Below, one piece after another: positions 11,971 through 24,304 of a stretch of 64,000 bases of DNA. The first letter of the stretch is position 1. Each line of letters begins with the position of its first letter. Under the pieces are notes generated by a model, which saw only the letters and a list, made by a program, of their open reading frames with translations, ran no database searches and was not told the origin of the DNA. Source of the stretch: Chinchilla lanigera (taxonomy: Eukaryota > Chordata > Mammalia > Rodentia > Chinchillidae). The DNA is taken from NCBI RefSeq assembly GCF_000276665.1, contig NW_004955438.1, positions 13,982,899-14,046,898 on the forward strand, in the 5' to 3' direction. Both the position numbers and the translations under genes were made by a program.

Positions 11971-12724
11971 TTTTCCACACAAATAAAACAAAGCAACACT
12001 TAATAGATTTTGTCATTGTGATGACATTCTAGAGACAGTAAGCAAAGAGGCTAGTCTCAGAGTGAATTCCTCAGTAACTCTACCTCTAGGAACTTGTAAG
12101 TTTCTCTAGCAAACACTGCTGCAACATGCAGAGTTGATGATCATCATTTTGCCACTTTGACTAAAACTGCAGATGATAAGTTGAATTTAGGTAACATTTT
12201 TAGTACCACTCTTCCCACAAAAGGAGGAAAGATGGCACTATCTCTTTGCTTAAAGTTTAGGTAATGCGAATGTCACAATGAAGAAACTCTGAAACTTGCA
12301 GAAAATATTGTGATAGCACAGAGAATACTAGGAAAATCTTCAGAACACAGTACCAGTGTAAGACTGTATTTCTTCCCAAACAGCTGTCCATCATTCTTGA
12401 ACTGAAAACTACTTCACCTTAGTTTCTTCCTAACACAGAAAAATGATAAAACACACTTTCAAATGACCCTGCAATAAAAATGGAAATCTTATTAAACTGT
12501 GTGAAGAGCACATAAGGAGAGAGACAGGTATTTTATAACAATAATTTCTGTGTCTTTGGAAAACATGTCACTATTTAGAAACTCTCAGCTCTGTCACCCA
12601 AATTCCAAACTGTCATATTCTTGGGATGCAGATTCACATGACTATGATAATGACCTGAAACAGTCATGACAAGCCAGGAAGGCATTCTATAGTGATAATT
12701 TTCTCTTACCTTTCTTGTAGTATG

Positions 12725-13160
12725 AAGCCTGCTGTTGTAATTTGCATCAAAAGTGTCTCCCAAAAGGTTAATGTGTCCAGAGGAAGAGGTTTTGGAAGGT
12801 TATTAGATCATGGGGGCACTAACCTTATCAATGGATTAGTCCATTGGTGAGTTCATACTGAATGCACTGTTAGGAAGTGGGTCCTGACTGGAGGAAGTAG
12901 GACCCTATGGGATTAACCTGGAAAGGTATATTCTTGTCCTGGGTTTCTTTTCCCTCTCTCTTGCTCTTTCCAAGTCTCTCCGCTTCCTAGCTACCATGAG
13001 ACGAGCATCTTTCTTCTATCATTCCCTTCTATGATGATGTTTTTGCCTTAGTCAGCTGACCATGGACTGAGATCTCTGACACTGTGAGCCAAAATAAACT
13101 TTTCCTTAAATTGTGTATGTCAGATATTGTGTACCAGCAATGAAAGCTGATTAATACACT
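12725..13160 (+). mobile_element. URR1-like DNA transposon remnant (most complete copy)
   Basis: Includes GTGTCTCCCAAAAGGTTAAT, GATCATGGGGGCACTAACC, CTGTGAGCCAAAATAAAC and ends near GAAAGCTGATTAATAC. The tail module is that of rodent URR1 as I recall it. Confidence 0.55.
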
Positions 13161-13675
13161 TACCAAACAACAAAATCCTAACTTCCTTATACGTTGAATG
13201 ACAATATGTTTTCCAGTCCAGTTACAGTAACAAAGAACCCCTAATGCTGCAAAATAACTTCCTCAGAAGAGAAAAAAATGTGTTAAGGAAGGAGTGACCA
13301 ATTGCATCAAATATCTCAAATACTATTAACAAAAAATTTACAAACATAGGGACTTCAGACATATATTTATTACCAAAGAGTGGAGAGAATTCTTAAAATG
13401 ACCTGTATAATGTCTGGGAGACATCATAAAATGTGATTATAATTTAGCACACTGAAATCTCACCAATTAAATAACTTGCCTGGCCAAAACTGTGTAAACA
13501 GGTAGAGATGGTTAGAGTGAAATATAGCAAAAGGGAAGGTCAAACAGACAGAACACACTGTGTGGGGTTTGTACTCTCCAAGAGAAAGACTCTAAATATG
13601 GGCATCCAAGAGAAGGCTCTACAGCAGGCTACTGCTCAGGGCAGGATATTACATTGGCTGCATTACAGCTTGGAT

Positions 13676-13703
13676 AATTCCTCTGTCTCTGTCTCTGTCT
13701 CTG
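13676..13703 (+). repeat. (CTGTCT)n short tandem repeat
   Basis: Four or so units of CTCTGT in a row. Confidence 0.8.
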
Positions 13704-13704
13704 A

Positions 13705-15090
13705 TCCCTTTCCCTTTACTTTGATTTCATGCTCTCCAAAAAATTACCTGGCATTCTAAAATTCAATTTCATGCTTTCTCTGACACAAAACAGAGGTGTT
13801 GTGAAGGTAGACATAAATTTTTATGTCATTGGAAGGGACTGTAAATTAGTCAACTGGCTTTATAGTTTGTACGTTAGACTTTGGAAAGTTTTGTTAGCTG
13901 AGCCAATTTGTCCAGTTTGTTAGTTGCCTGACAAAATTAAAATTCATGCCGTGAAAAACTGGGCTTAGACTACACTCAGATTTCACTTGAGTGAAGCATC
14001 TTAAGGAGTCATGGTGTCCCAAATTATTCCTACTTCCCTTCTCAAACAATAGTCAAACTTACCTACTGCCCCATCATGGTAAGCAACAGCAATCATACAG
14101 GATCCTGAAAAGAATTATTATTTCTACTGTGCAAAGGAATAGCTTCTGTTATTAAACCATTTTTCCAAATATGGTCCAAATACTAAAAGATTAATATCTT
14201 TCAACATACTGATTTAAAAAATAGAACAACTATACCCAGTTTATTTACCTCAGTCATGGGGCACAGAAAATATTGGAACAATAATATTAATAAGGAAAAA
14301 GTGATGGAGAAATTCAAAAGAATGAACTACATTTTAATTGTGAATTACTTAAAAACTACGTAGCTTAGATATGTTGATGAATTCTAGCTATTTCAATAAC
14401 TCACAAAGGTCAAACCTAGGGTAGTATTTTTTCAGGATTTATACCTCAGATACAAAGTATTGCCACTGTGACTCAGTATTAGTGATGGAAGTGTTCAAAC
14501 CACTCAGGTATGCTGGGAAAGGAGAAAGGTCAAGAACTATTGTTTTATTTATATGCCAGGTAAAACTATCAGGAAATTTAAAAAATCTCTCTCAACTTTC
14601 TAGAAAGAACTAAGAATAGAAACTTCTGAAGTATTAATTATTTATTACCTACATAGTTTAGAGAAAATGCTAGATACAATTAAAAGATCTTGTACTTTTG
14701 AATTCCATATAATCTAATCCAAAAACCAAAGTTATTCCAAATATTTTACCATTTTGTTGTTTCTGCAGTTTACTTTCTTCTGGATTTGGGAAGGGAAAAC
14801 TTTCCCCTTTTGTTATTTCTCAAACTTAATTTTTGTCTGGAACAGGAAAAGAAACAAATTTGCCCATGGTCAAATCTGTCATAATATTTCCATACTTGTC
14901 CAGTCCCGTTCATAATTTATTCCTGTTACTATTAAGAAAACATTAAAGGGCATGGGTGTCGTCTGCTCAGGTGAGTGTACATACACAACTAAATGCAGAA
15001 AACTGCACATATTTTTTCTTTGGTGTCCTCACATAACTAAAAATATCCTACAACCCAAAGATGTTCATTGTCTTTTTAAAAAAATAACAT
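13705..15090. other. Intergenic, no recognisable feature
   Basis: AT-rich. Contains one copy (14290-14321) of a 32-bp exact match to 17240-17271; otherwise nothing identified. Confidence 0.5.
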
Positions 15091-15094
15091 TTAA

Positions 15095-15240
15095 AAATCA
15101 ACATCATCCTTACTTGGGAAGCTGAAGATTACCATGAATTTGAGGCCAGCCTAGGCTACATGGTGAGCTCAAGGCCAGCTTGAACTATATAGTGAGACCT
15201 TATCTCAAAGAAACCAAAAAGAAAAAAATAAGTATATCAT
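15095..15240 (+). mobile_element. B1 SINE
   Basis: GAGGCCAGCCTAGGCTACAT then GCTCAAGGCCAGCTTGAACT and a TCTCAAAG tail; shows the rodent B1 internal duplication. Confidence 0.85.
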
Positions 15241-15396
15241 ATGTTTCCAGGTGTGGTGGTGCATGCCTATAATCCCAGTACTTGGGAGGCTGAGGGAGGA
15301 GGATTGCTATGAGTCTGAGGCCAGCTTTGGCTACATAAGCAAGTTCAAGGCCAGCCTTTACTACAGAGGGACACCTTGTCTAAAAAAAAAAAATTG
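15241..15396 (+). mobile_element. B1 SINE
   Basis: CAGGTGTGGTGGTGCATGCC, ATCCCAGTACTTGGGAGG, duplicated GGCCAGC segments, poly-A. Directly follows another B1 in the same orientation. Confidence 0.9.
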
Positions 15397-15399
15397 TCT

Positions 15400-16300
15400 C
15401 TCCTGTCTTTTATAGCTAACAAAAGCCAAGATAAAAACTGACTTACAAGTGGCCTGTTCTTAAAATAAACACAATATACCCTTATGTTAAGAATTCCAAA
15501 CTGATTCTTTTCAAACAATTCCTTGATATATGTGTAACTCTTATTTTAACTCAAGGAATAACGCAGGGAAAATAACATTTTGAATGTATCTCCCCTTGTG
15601 AAAAAAAAAAGATTGCTAGATAATAACCCATTTGCATGTTATTAACAGGAGCATTTGAAGTTACATCAAAGAAGATTAAGCAATGAAAATTAACATACAA
15701 AACAGTCACACAGAAAGACCAAGTATATATTTTCTGACCTACATGTTTATCCATTGCATAAACCCCATCAGATTTTATTTGGAAATGTTATGTGTGTGGA
15801 TATATTCACTAAAATATATAAGGGCAGGGTTTTTTTTGTTCTATTATTTTTAGTGCTGTATCTTCTGCCCTGGAAATGAATGGCATAAAGCAACGGAGAC
15901 AATCAGACATCACTATGGAGACAGAGGATAGGTATACTCCTGGACATTAATTTAGGACCTGTTACACATTCAAAGCATTGTATGTGCTCTTCTCTACCTG
16001 CTCACTCTCCCAATCTTATTGTCCTCAAAAGCCAGGTGTATCAATAAAGCCCAGGTAATTTTGCCATAGAGTCTCCAAGAATAAACCAGCAGAGTATCGC
16101 CACAGAGGGACAGAAGACAAACAGACTCTTGCATCTTTAACTTATTAGTCATTCAAAGCATGATTTTTTTCAAAAGCAGTCAAGATCTTAGAAAGCTGCT
16201 GTTGCTAAAAAACAATGACTTTTCACTTAAGTCTATGGATGGCCACTGGGTAACTAAAAACAGGACAAAGTTTGGCATCTCTGCCTTCATTTTATGTTTG
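15400..16300. other. Intergenic, no recognisable feature
   Basis: AT-rich unique sequence; no element recognised. Confidence 0.45.
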
Positions 16301-16379
16301 TCTCCTTTATTACTTTAAAAGCTTGGGTCAGATCCTTGCTCAGCTCTACATGGAGGCAGATTAATCATTAAGGGAATTT

Positions 16380-16870
16380 CTTTCTAAAAACTGGTAATGT
16401 GAGGATTATTAGCCTGAATTTTACCTAACCCATAGCTTTCTCCTTCACGACTGGGAACACCAAGATTTGAGATATGCAGAGACATTCAACTACCAGCTCC
16501 CTGTTTCATGGGCACCTAGACATCTCATCCTTGCCATGAATCTATCTTAGATTCTAGCAGAGCCTCTGCAAAACTGAGATTACCCCCCAGACATCTCATG
16601 GAAACTGGATCTCCCCTTCAAGCCATAAAGATTTCTGAGATGCAAAATCAGAAGTGAGATAATGATCAACCAGACTCTAACCCACTTCAGCAACACCATG
16701 GAAAGTGGCCTCATTGCTTTATTCACAGGCCATCAGATCTTCTCCATCAGACTTGTGTTCCCTTGAGCTCTTTTTCTCCTCAAGCTGAAGTCTTTCCCCA
16801 TGTTCTCTTCCTTTTTAATTAAAGCTGTAAATTCATGTTATTGCCTTAGTTTGAACTGCTGACATCATTG
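16380..16870 (+). mobile_element. Possible LTR-like remnant
   Basis: C/T-rich sequence ending in TTTTTAATTAAAGCTGTAAA resembles the 3' part of an LTR with an ATTAAA signal. No borders or target duplication found. Confidence 0.25.
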
Positions 16871-16999
16871 GAACAAGGACTCACATTAGTCAGCGATACA
16901 GCTACTCAATTAATATTTGCTGAATAAATATATTTACATTCTAGTTATCTGGCTATTTATACCATAGGATTCTAAAGGTCCCCCCTACTGGGCATGCGA

Positions 17000-18230
17000 G
17001 TAAATGGTTTTATTATCACAGATCAAACTGCCTTTCAGATTTTCAATGAAGAAAGTAAAAACTGAGCAAGAATTGGGAGAGAAAGAAGAAGGAAGGATGG
17101 AGGTAAGGAAGAGAGACAAAACAATATAAAATTTTGTATGTATTTCTCTGAAGGAAATGTGAATTATAACAAGTTTTCATAATGTAAAGGGGTGTCTTAT
17201 GTAAAAGTATATAGTATCAGGAAGAATGCAAGTTCATGTATAAGGAAAAAGTGATGGAGAAATTCAAAAGAGTGCTCCTTTCATGAAAATGCAATGTAGA
17301 AGGAGAGACATTAATTTTGCAACTAACAATTCAAGCATAATTGTGATAAAAGCCACAAAGGAAAATTATAAACAATATTGAATATGGGATCAAATATTGT
17401 TTTAAAAGTCAAATGCACCTTACCTTTCTACTTTTCCATCCTTAACTATTTTCAGAAATTTTCCTTCCTTCTATAGTCTTTGTGGCTGTTATTCTGTTTT
17501 GAAAAGGGTTTCTTTTTCATTATGCGTAAGATAACATTACTCAGTAATCTTTCCCACCCTCCTTATCTCCAGACTTCTTACCTTCTCCTAGAAAGGAAGG
17601 AAAGAGAAAACTCGTTTAGTACTGAGATGTGCTTAGACTTGTTTCTCTTACAGTCTCTTCCCTGAATCCCTTCAAAAAATTATTATCAAGGAAAAGTCTC
17701 CAAAATTCTCATCTGTCTTCTAGGAATAGAACAATCATCTCATTGATCTATTATGTTCTTTCTTACAGAAATCTTGTGAACCTTACTTATGTGAGTAAGT
17801 AATAACTCCGTATTTAGGGGTCCTTCAATTTTAATAGGCTATTTACATCTTAAAGGAAGTTTGTAAAGCCGGACACAATCTTGCCCTATTTTATTCAGAA
17901 ATCAAACTTAACTCATTCCTTATTTAAAATAAAAGGATGTTTCTAAAGCAGGATCAAACATTACTGAAAAGTCAAAAAAAAAAAACTTTTCTGAGGAATA
18001 CTCTTATGTTGGTACCTTAGAAAATGGAATTTAATAAAGGGAAGAACAAGGAGGGAAAGTGTTCCACAAAGGTGAAAGAACATGCATGAAGATCTCAGAG
18101 AAGCTAGGTCTGTATTGTTTTCCATGAGATTAAAAAAAAATTAGTGGACCTAAAAAGAGTAGTTCAGGATGAGGCTGGAACAAAGGCAGAACTCAGGGAT
18201 GCAAGAGTATTGTAAATTTTTTTAATGTCC
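17000..18230. other. Intergenic, no recognisable feature
   Basis: Includes the second copy of the 32-bp repeat at 17240-17271. No gene or named repeat seen. Confidence 0.45.
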
Positions 18231-19239
18231 TAGTTTCCTAACACCCTACCCAGGCAACCAGATGTCACCAGTGTGATAAGGCTAGCTCCCGCCACAAATC
18301 CCGCTTTCTGCCAGCCTGTGACCTAGTGACATTTAAGCACACCAATTCCCCTATGCCTATTGCTTGTGTACTCAGACCTCCCAACATTTTCTCTCAGTCT
18401 TCCCCAACCTCCTTTCTCATATATCTTTCCTGGTTGGTTGAGCCTCTTTCCTGAGGGTTCCTTCTGAGTGGTATAACATTCCTCCCTCTCTTAGGACCTG
18501 TGAATATAATGTCTCTCATGTTTGTATGTTTCTTTGTAGAGTTATTCCATGTCTGCCTCTGATCATTAACCAAAAAGGTTTTTAAAATAATTCATTCATT
18601 CCTTACAACACAATAGATTGAAGGGGATCAGGATATGATACTTCACAATACGCTACTTTGGCATAAGGATTTTGAGCTAAAGGTAAGTGGCAATATATGT
18701 AGGAAGAATTCTCTATCTTCCTTCATCTGCCTTAAAAAAGCAAAGTATAAATCACCCTTTATAAAGGTATACCCTCTGTCCACACCAGGAAGAAAGTGGC
18801 TCTTACCACCTGAGAGAAGAGAGACAGCATTGATATCAAGATGAGTTTGCATAAACAGACCTAATTGAAATAGCATTTATCTTCCATTAGTTCCCCTATA
18901 TCACCTGGTCACTTCTCCACAATTTGTCATCCCTTAATCTCAACTTCCTTTTTCTCTTACTAAAAAGGTATATTAAATCCCAAAATATAGTTGCCTCTTG
19001 AAGTCTTTTTTTTTTTATAAACTCACATGCATGTAAATATTAATAAAAGTTGTGTGTCTTTTCTGTTGTTAATCTACTACTTGTTAAATTCACAGGTCTT
19101 CTAGCAATAAACCTAACAAAATGAAAAGAAAATTTTCCTGTTCAACAAGGGCTTTGTTGACTACGTTAAGGACTTTGAACTTCCGATCAAGAGCCATGGT
19201 CACTAAGACATGACAATCAAATTTGCATTTTAAAAATAT

Positions 19240-19450
19240 CACCAGCCATGATAGTGGTACAGGCCTGTAATCCCAACTACTTGGGAGGCTGAAGCAGGTG
19301 GATGGAAGTTGGAGGCCAGACTGCACAACTTAGTAAGATACTGTCTCAAAATCTAGACAAGGAATGGAGATATAGTTCAGGGGTAGAGCTCTTGCCTAGT
19401 AAGCACAAGGCTCTGGGTCTGATTCTCAGTACTGCCAAACAAACAAACAA
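19240..19450 (+). mobile_element. B1-ID dimeric SINE
   Basis: B1 half (AGGCCTGTAATCCCAACTAC to ACTGTCTCAAAA) followed by an ID half (GGAGATATAGTTCAGGGGTA to GATTCTCAGTACTGCC) and (CAAA)n. B1 plus ID dimers of this order are known from several rodents. Confidence 0.85.
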
Positions 19451-19689
19451 ACTTACTCTGGCTGCTGAGTAAAGAATGGACTGAATGGAATAAAAAGGAG
19501 GCAAAAGACCATCTATAGGGAAAGCATAGTATCCAGGTGGGAGATAAGGCTGGTTTTGAATAGGGAAGTGACAGCATATGCAGAAATGGGTGGATTCAAG
19601 ATCTAGTAAGGATGCATATCTCTAAATAGGGTCTGAATAGGGTGATTGACTGAGTACTGAAGAAGAGAGGAGTTCAGGGTGTGTTTCCT

Positions 19690-20480
19690 TGGTTAGTGGT
19701 ACAGAGTTCCTAAAATCTCTGACATTTAAATGATCTCTTTTGTTATATTTGGCTTTCGGCTCCAGCTCCTAAAATAGCCTCAGAGCAATTAAGATGAAAG
19801 GGGAATCTTGAGTTAGCCATAACAAGCTCCTTTCAACCACAACTGAGTATATATTAATGAGATAACTTTTAGAAAGTATTTAATGATGGGGTAACCAACT
19901 TTATGTTTTCGAGAGTTGGAACTTAAAGTCCCATCTTCCAACTCCTGGGAAAAGGTGAGGGACTAGAGTTTGAGTTCAATCACCAATGGGCAGTGATTTA
20001 GTCAGTCATGCCTATGCAACAAGGCCTTCATAAAAGTCCTGACTAAAGGGGTTCAAAGAGGTTTTGGGTTGGTGCACACAGGTTCTGGGAGGATGGTGCA
20101 CCCTGAAGGGATGTACAAGTTCCACACTCTTCCTCTACACTTTGTGCATCTTTTCCATTTGGCTCTTCCTGAGTCATATCATTTATAATAAACTATTATG
20201 TAAGTTGTTTCCTGATTCTGTAAACCATTCTGGCAAATTAACAAAATTGAGGAGGGAAGCTGCAGTTTGCAGTCAAATGAGACAATTTGGGTGACCTTGG
20301 GACCCACAACTTGTGATCAGCATATGAAATGGGGGGGGGCAATATTGTGACACTTGAGCTCTTAACCAGTGGGGTCTGTGCTAATCTCAGGTAACTAAGC
20401 TAAATTATAAAACACCCCATTGGTCTCAACATAGAATTGGAGAATTGCTTAGAAAATCCACACATTTTGTACCAGAAGTG
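19690..20480 (+). mobile_element. Ancient mammalian LTR-like repeat
   Basis: Motifs such as TATAATAAACTATTATGTAA, the CTGTAAACCATTCTGGCAAA region and a G run at 20331-20339 followed by TATTGTGACACTTGAGC recall a widespread mammalian LTR family; name not assigned. The short frame at 20064-20294 lies in it and is not a gene. Confidence 0.45.
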
Positions 20481-20721
20481 TGAAAAGTTGATGCCCAGGT
20501 TTCTGGGATAACCAACCAGGTACATGATACCTTATAGACCCTTAGTCAGGTGGGGAAAAGTGAGGACCAGATTGGTGGTAGATATGGGAAGGAAGTTTGT
20601 TTGAGAACATGGTCAAGCAAAGATGTTACAGCAAGATTTGGGTAGAGATATAAATTTAACAGCTGTTAGCCGGTAGACACAAAAATGGATGAGGTTGCCC
20701 AGATAGATGGTGTAGGGAACT

Positions 20722-20905
20722 TTTTTTTTTATAGCTGGGTTTTGAACCCAGAAGTCCTTTGCACTGAACTACATTCCCCACTCATTTTGTTTTTTGAGAC
20801 AGTGTCTTGTTAAATTGCCCAGTCGGAGCTTGAACTTGTGATCCTCCTGCCTCAACCTACCAGACTACTGAGATTACAGGCATACATCACCAGACTTAGC
20901 TTATG
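20722..20905 (-). mobile_element. B1-ID dimeric SINE
   Basis: Poly-T, then the complement of an ID half (GAACCCAGAAGTCCTTTGCA) and of a B1 half (GAGATTACAGGCATACATCA). Confidence 0.85.
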
Positions 20906-21454
20906 GTATCACTCTTTAGGACTAAGCCTGAGTCCTAAAGAACTCTCAATTTTAAAGTTCAGGTGCATTATGGTGAGCCAACAGAGGATGGGCTAGGAAG
21001 ATGACAATAGCAGAGAATAATGATAGGAAAACTGAAAGAAGAGGTGTTTTCAGGGCAGGAGAGATATATTTTTCAGAAAGTTGATGAATAACAAAGAAAA
21101 ATATAACTAAAAAGGATTTGCTAAGATTTCATGAGAATAATTAAAAATTATCTATGAAGGAGAGACCAGATAAGGCATAATCTAGAACAAAGTGATCTAG
21201 GAATATTTAAAAGACTAGAGAAGTCTGAATATAAGTAATTTAACAGATGCTATGCTGAGAAATAAACTTCTATGAAAATTAAAGAAAGAGCTTCTGGTAC
21301 CAGAAATTTTCACTGGCTACATGTAGACTCATCTAAAGAGTATGCCCCAGGGAACTTTGTGAACCTGGGAAGATACTTCCAGGGGTAGCATGCTGCATTA
21401 TCTGCTGCTTTATGTGATGTTTCTGTCTTAATCCTTTGAGCTGATATTTTAAAA

Positions 21455-21790
21455 ATATGTTAACTGGGTATCTTAGTACAGAAAACATTTATTCCTCAGT
21501 TTTACAGGCCAAGAAATTCAACATCAGTGCAATGGCAGATTAGTATCTGGTGATGATATGCTTCCTCACAGACAGCCATCTTTTCACTGTAACATTACAT
21601 GGCAGATGGGAGAAGTGATCACTCTTAGCTCTTTTATAAGGGCATCAATCCTATTTATGAAGGCTATAACCTAATAACCTAAGCATTTCCTAAAGACCCA
21701 TTTCCTATCATCTTGGAGGTCAGGATTTCAACATATGAATGGAGGGGGCATACATTTCAGTCCATTTAAATTCCATGTGTTCCTTCATCA
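21455..21790 (-). mobile_element. Ancient DNA-transposon-like repeat
   Basis: TATCTTAGTACAGAAAACAT, CATGGCAGATGGGAGAAG, TCCTAAAGACCCATTTCC and TTTCAACATATGAATGGAGG follow the order of the repeat seen at 4295 and, in reverse, at 12725 and 52425. Confidence 0.5.
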
Positions 21791-21799
21791 TACAGAAAC

Positions 21800-24300
21800 T
21801 TAACCCTTAAAATTATGTCTTCAGGGTTCTTTCCATTGAACACATTACCAATCAGTTTTGAAGAGAATGGGCCTAACAAGTAGAATGAGAACCCAGAAAA
21901 GGCCAACAGTATTCAAAATTTGCAAAGAAGGACTGGTTTTCCTACATAAGGAGGCAAGGAAAAAATAAGCTTGTAGACATGGTGGTAGGTAATTGAAGGA
22001 ATGTAACATTTCATTCCTGAAATGTTAAATTGATCAGGAAATAATTCCTACTAAGTGTACAGAAAGGGGCAGGTGGATTAAAGATTAGTGGAGGGAAGAA
22101 GGAATTATTTTTTAGTGGGACAGCTGACAAAAGATAAGAAGACTGCTAGATAGGCAAAATGAGTGACCATGCATAATAGTGTAGCAATTGACTTGGTTTT
22201 GTGTATTTTAGGTTAGATATCTGACAAAACTTCCCTAATTCCTTTATCTGCATTTAATTCTTTCGAGCCTCAAAAAAAATTTTGTCCATACTTCAAATCC
22301 TGCTTTTAACTATAATCCTGCTTTGCATGGTTTCATTTCCCAACTAAAATATAAACTCTTACTATAAACAATGATTGCTTGTAGTGTTTATTAAATACAT
22401 TGTATAAAATGGGTCATTAAAAATGAGCTGCTTCCTGATCAAAACTCCATACATTAATCAAGAAAGATGAAAGGCTCAGAAAAGCCAATTTAGAGGCACA
22501 GACAACCAAATTTCATTCTGCTAAAATAAACCCATTTTTATCATGAAGGGTAGATAGTATTATCATCCTTCTCTCTCAGAAACTATGGGATGATGACCCA
22601 GAAGCAAATTCTACAGCATGAGAATATGAGAAACAATATGAAATATACATCATCATTTAAAAGACATAGCTCATTCAGTGGTTTAGCTCAGCATGGAATT
22701 AATTACCTTTTTACCATCTAAGAAAATATACAAAAGTTTCTTTCAAAATACCTACTGCCATTATCAGAGTCCCATGGCTTAATGCAGTTATTGGTTATAA
22801 TAGATATTTTTAAACATCAGATTTTTGTATAGATGAAAAATTGAGTTCAGACTGCTCACCAGTACAGGATGGAACCCTAGATTAAAAACTTAAAATATCA
22901 AGAAAAAGAAGTTAAATAAAATCTCTAACTTTCTAACTTTCTAAAATTTCTAATTTCTTTCTAAATTTCTAATTTCTAGGAAATTACTAAAAATGAACAC
23001 AATATTCATCTTCAGAAAACTTGTCACTCAAAATCCAATTTGGGGGCTACATTCACTGAATATCTCTTACAGTCCTAAATCTACTTCAAAGTGAACATAG
23101 TACTTCATTTGGGCACATTATTATCAGAGAAATTAATGTAACTGTATTCAAACAGCACTTCAGTTTAGGTTATTTCAGACCACTAGTTACATATGTTTAA
23201 AATTCCACTGCTTTCTTCTCAATACTTTGATAAAAAAGAAATGATTTTTGCATAGTATCTCATTTTTCATTGTAAACTCCTACAGTATTTTTCACAATAT
23301 GAGTGCCTAACAGGAGAGTGTTTCTCTTTATATCTCTACACGAAGCTTCAAAGAAACAATGAGAATATCAGCTGTAATTGGTATCACTTCACCTGAAAAA
23401 GGTTTAAGTAAACACTAACTAAAACATCTGGGATCTTAAATCTATCGATACTTTTCTACCTGAAAGGTCTTTCACATGAAAAGTTTTCATTTTACTGGTT
23501 TATCTAGGATTCTAAGATACCAAGAACACATAGCTTTCCCTGAAATTACACATTATACAAATATTGAAAAACTACTGTGAATTAAATAATTAAAATGGAA
23601 TTAAATAATACAGTACCCTCACATATTAAATTTAGGAATTGAAAGCATTAACAAAACACAGAAAACAGCTGAAGTACAATTCTAGTTTTTAAAAAACTAT
23701 AAAGCCTGTTATTTATTATCTAAGCCAATAAATAAACTTAATTCTTTGGTAGTTACTAAAATGGTTGCATTTGTAAAAGATTTTTAGGGCAATGTAATTA
23801 TTCTAAATAACACGAACAGGAATGGTAGATATAGGTCATCGTACAATTGTGAAAAATAACAGAATGTATAACACCAAGAAAGAGCCCTAATGTAAACTAT
23901 AGACTTTGGGTATCAGTATAGGTTCATCAGTTGCAATAAATACAATATTCTCATGCAGGATGTTGATAGTATAGAGGGCTGGAGAGTTGATAAGAGAGTA
24001 CATGGGCAATCTCTGTAACTTACTATCTGTTTTTCTGTAAGCCTACAAGCACTGTAAAAAATAAAGTCTATTTTTAAAAAACACAAATTTTTATTTCTCT
24101 CAGAAATTAAAAATCTACTGCACAAAGTGATTTCTCCTAAAAGCCCATCTGATTATTAGTACATCATTTTTCACAAATTTAAAAATATTTTAAAACCCAC
24201 AGTGACAAAGAATACTTGTCAGTGCTGTGGTATCATGAAGTCTAGGCAGAAGCATAGGGGATGTAAAATATGTATACTTTATAGTTTGAAGAAATGGTAT
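21800..24300. other. Intergenic, no recognisable feature
   Basis: 2.5 kb AT-rich DNA. Only a short CTTTCTAA-type repeat at about 22925-22977 stands out. Confidence 0.5.
22925..22977 (+). repeat. Imperfect TTTCTAA-rich repeat
   Basis: Repeated TTTCTAACTT, then TTTCTAATTT units. Confidence 0.7.
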
Positions 24301-24304
24301 CTAA

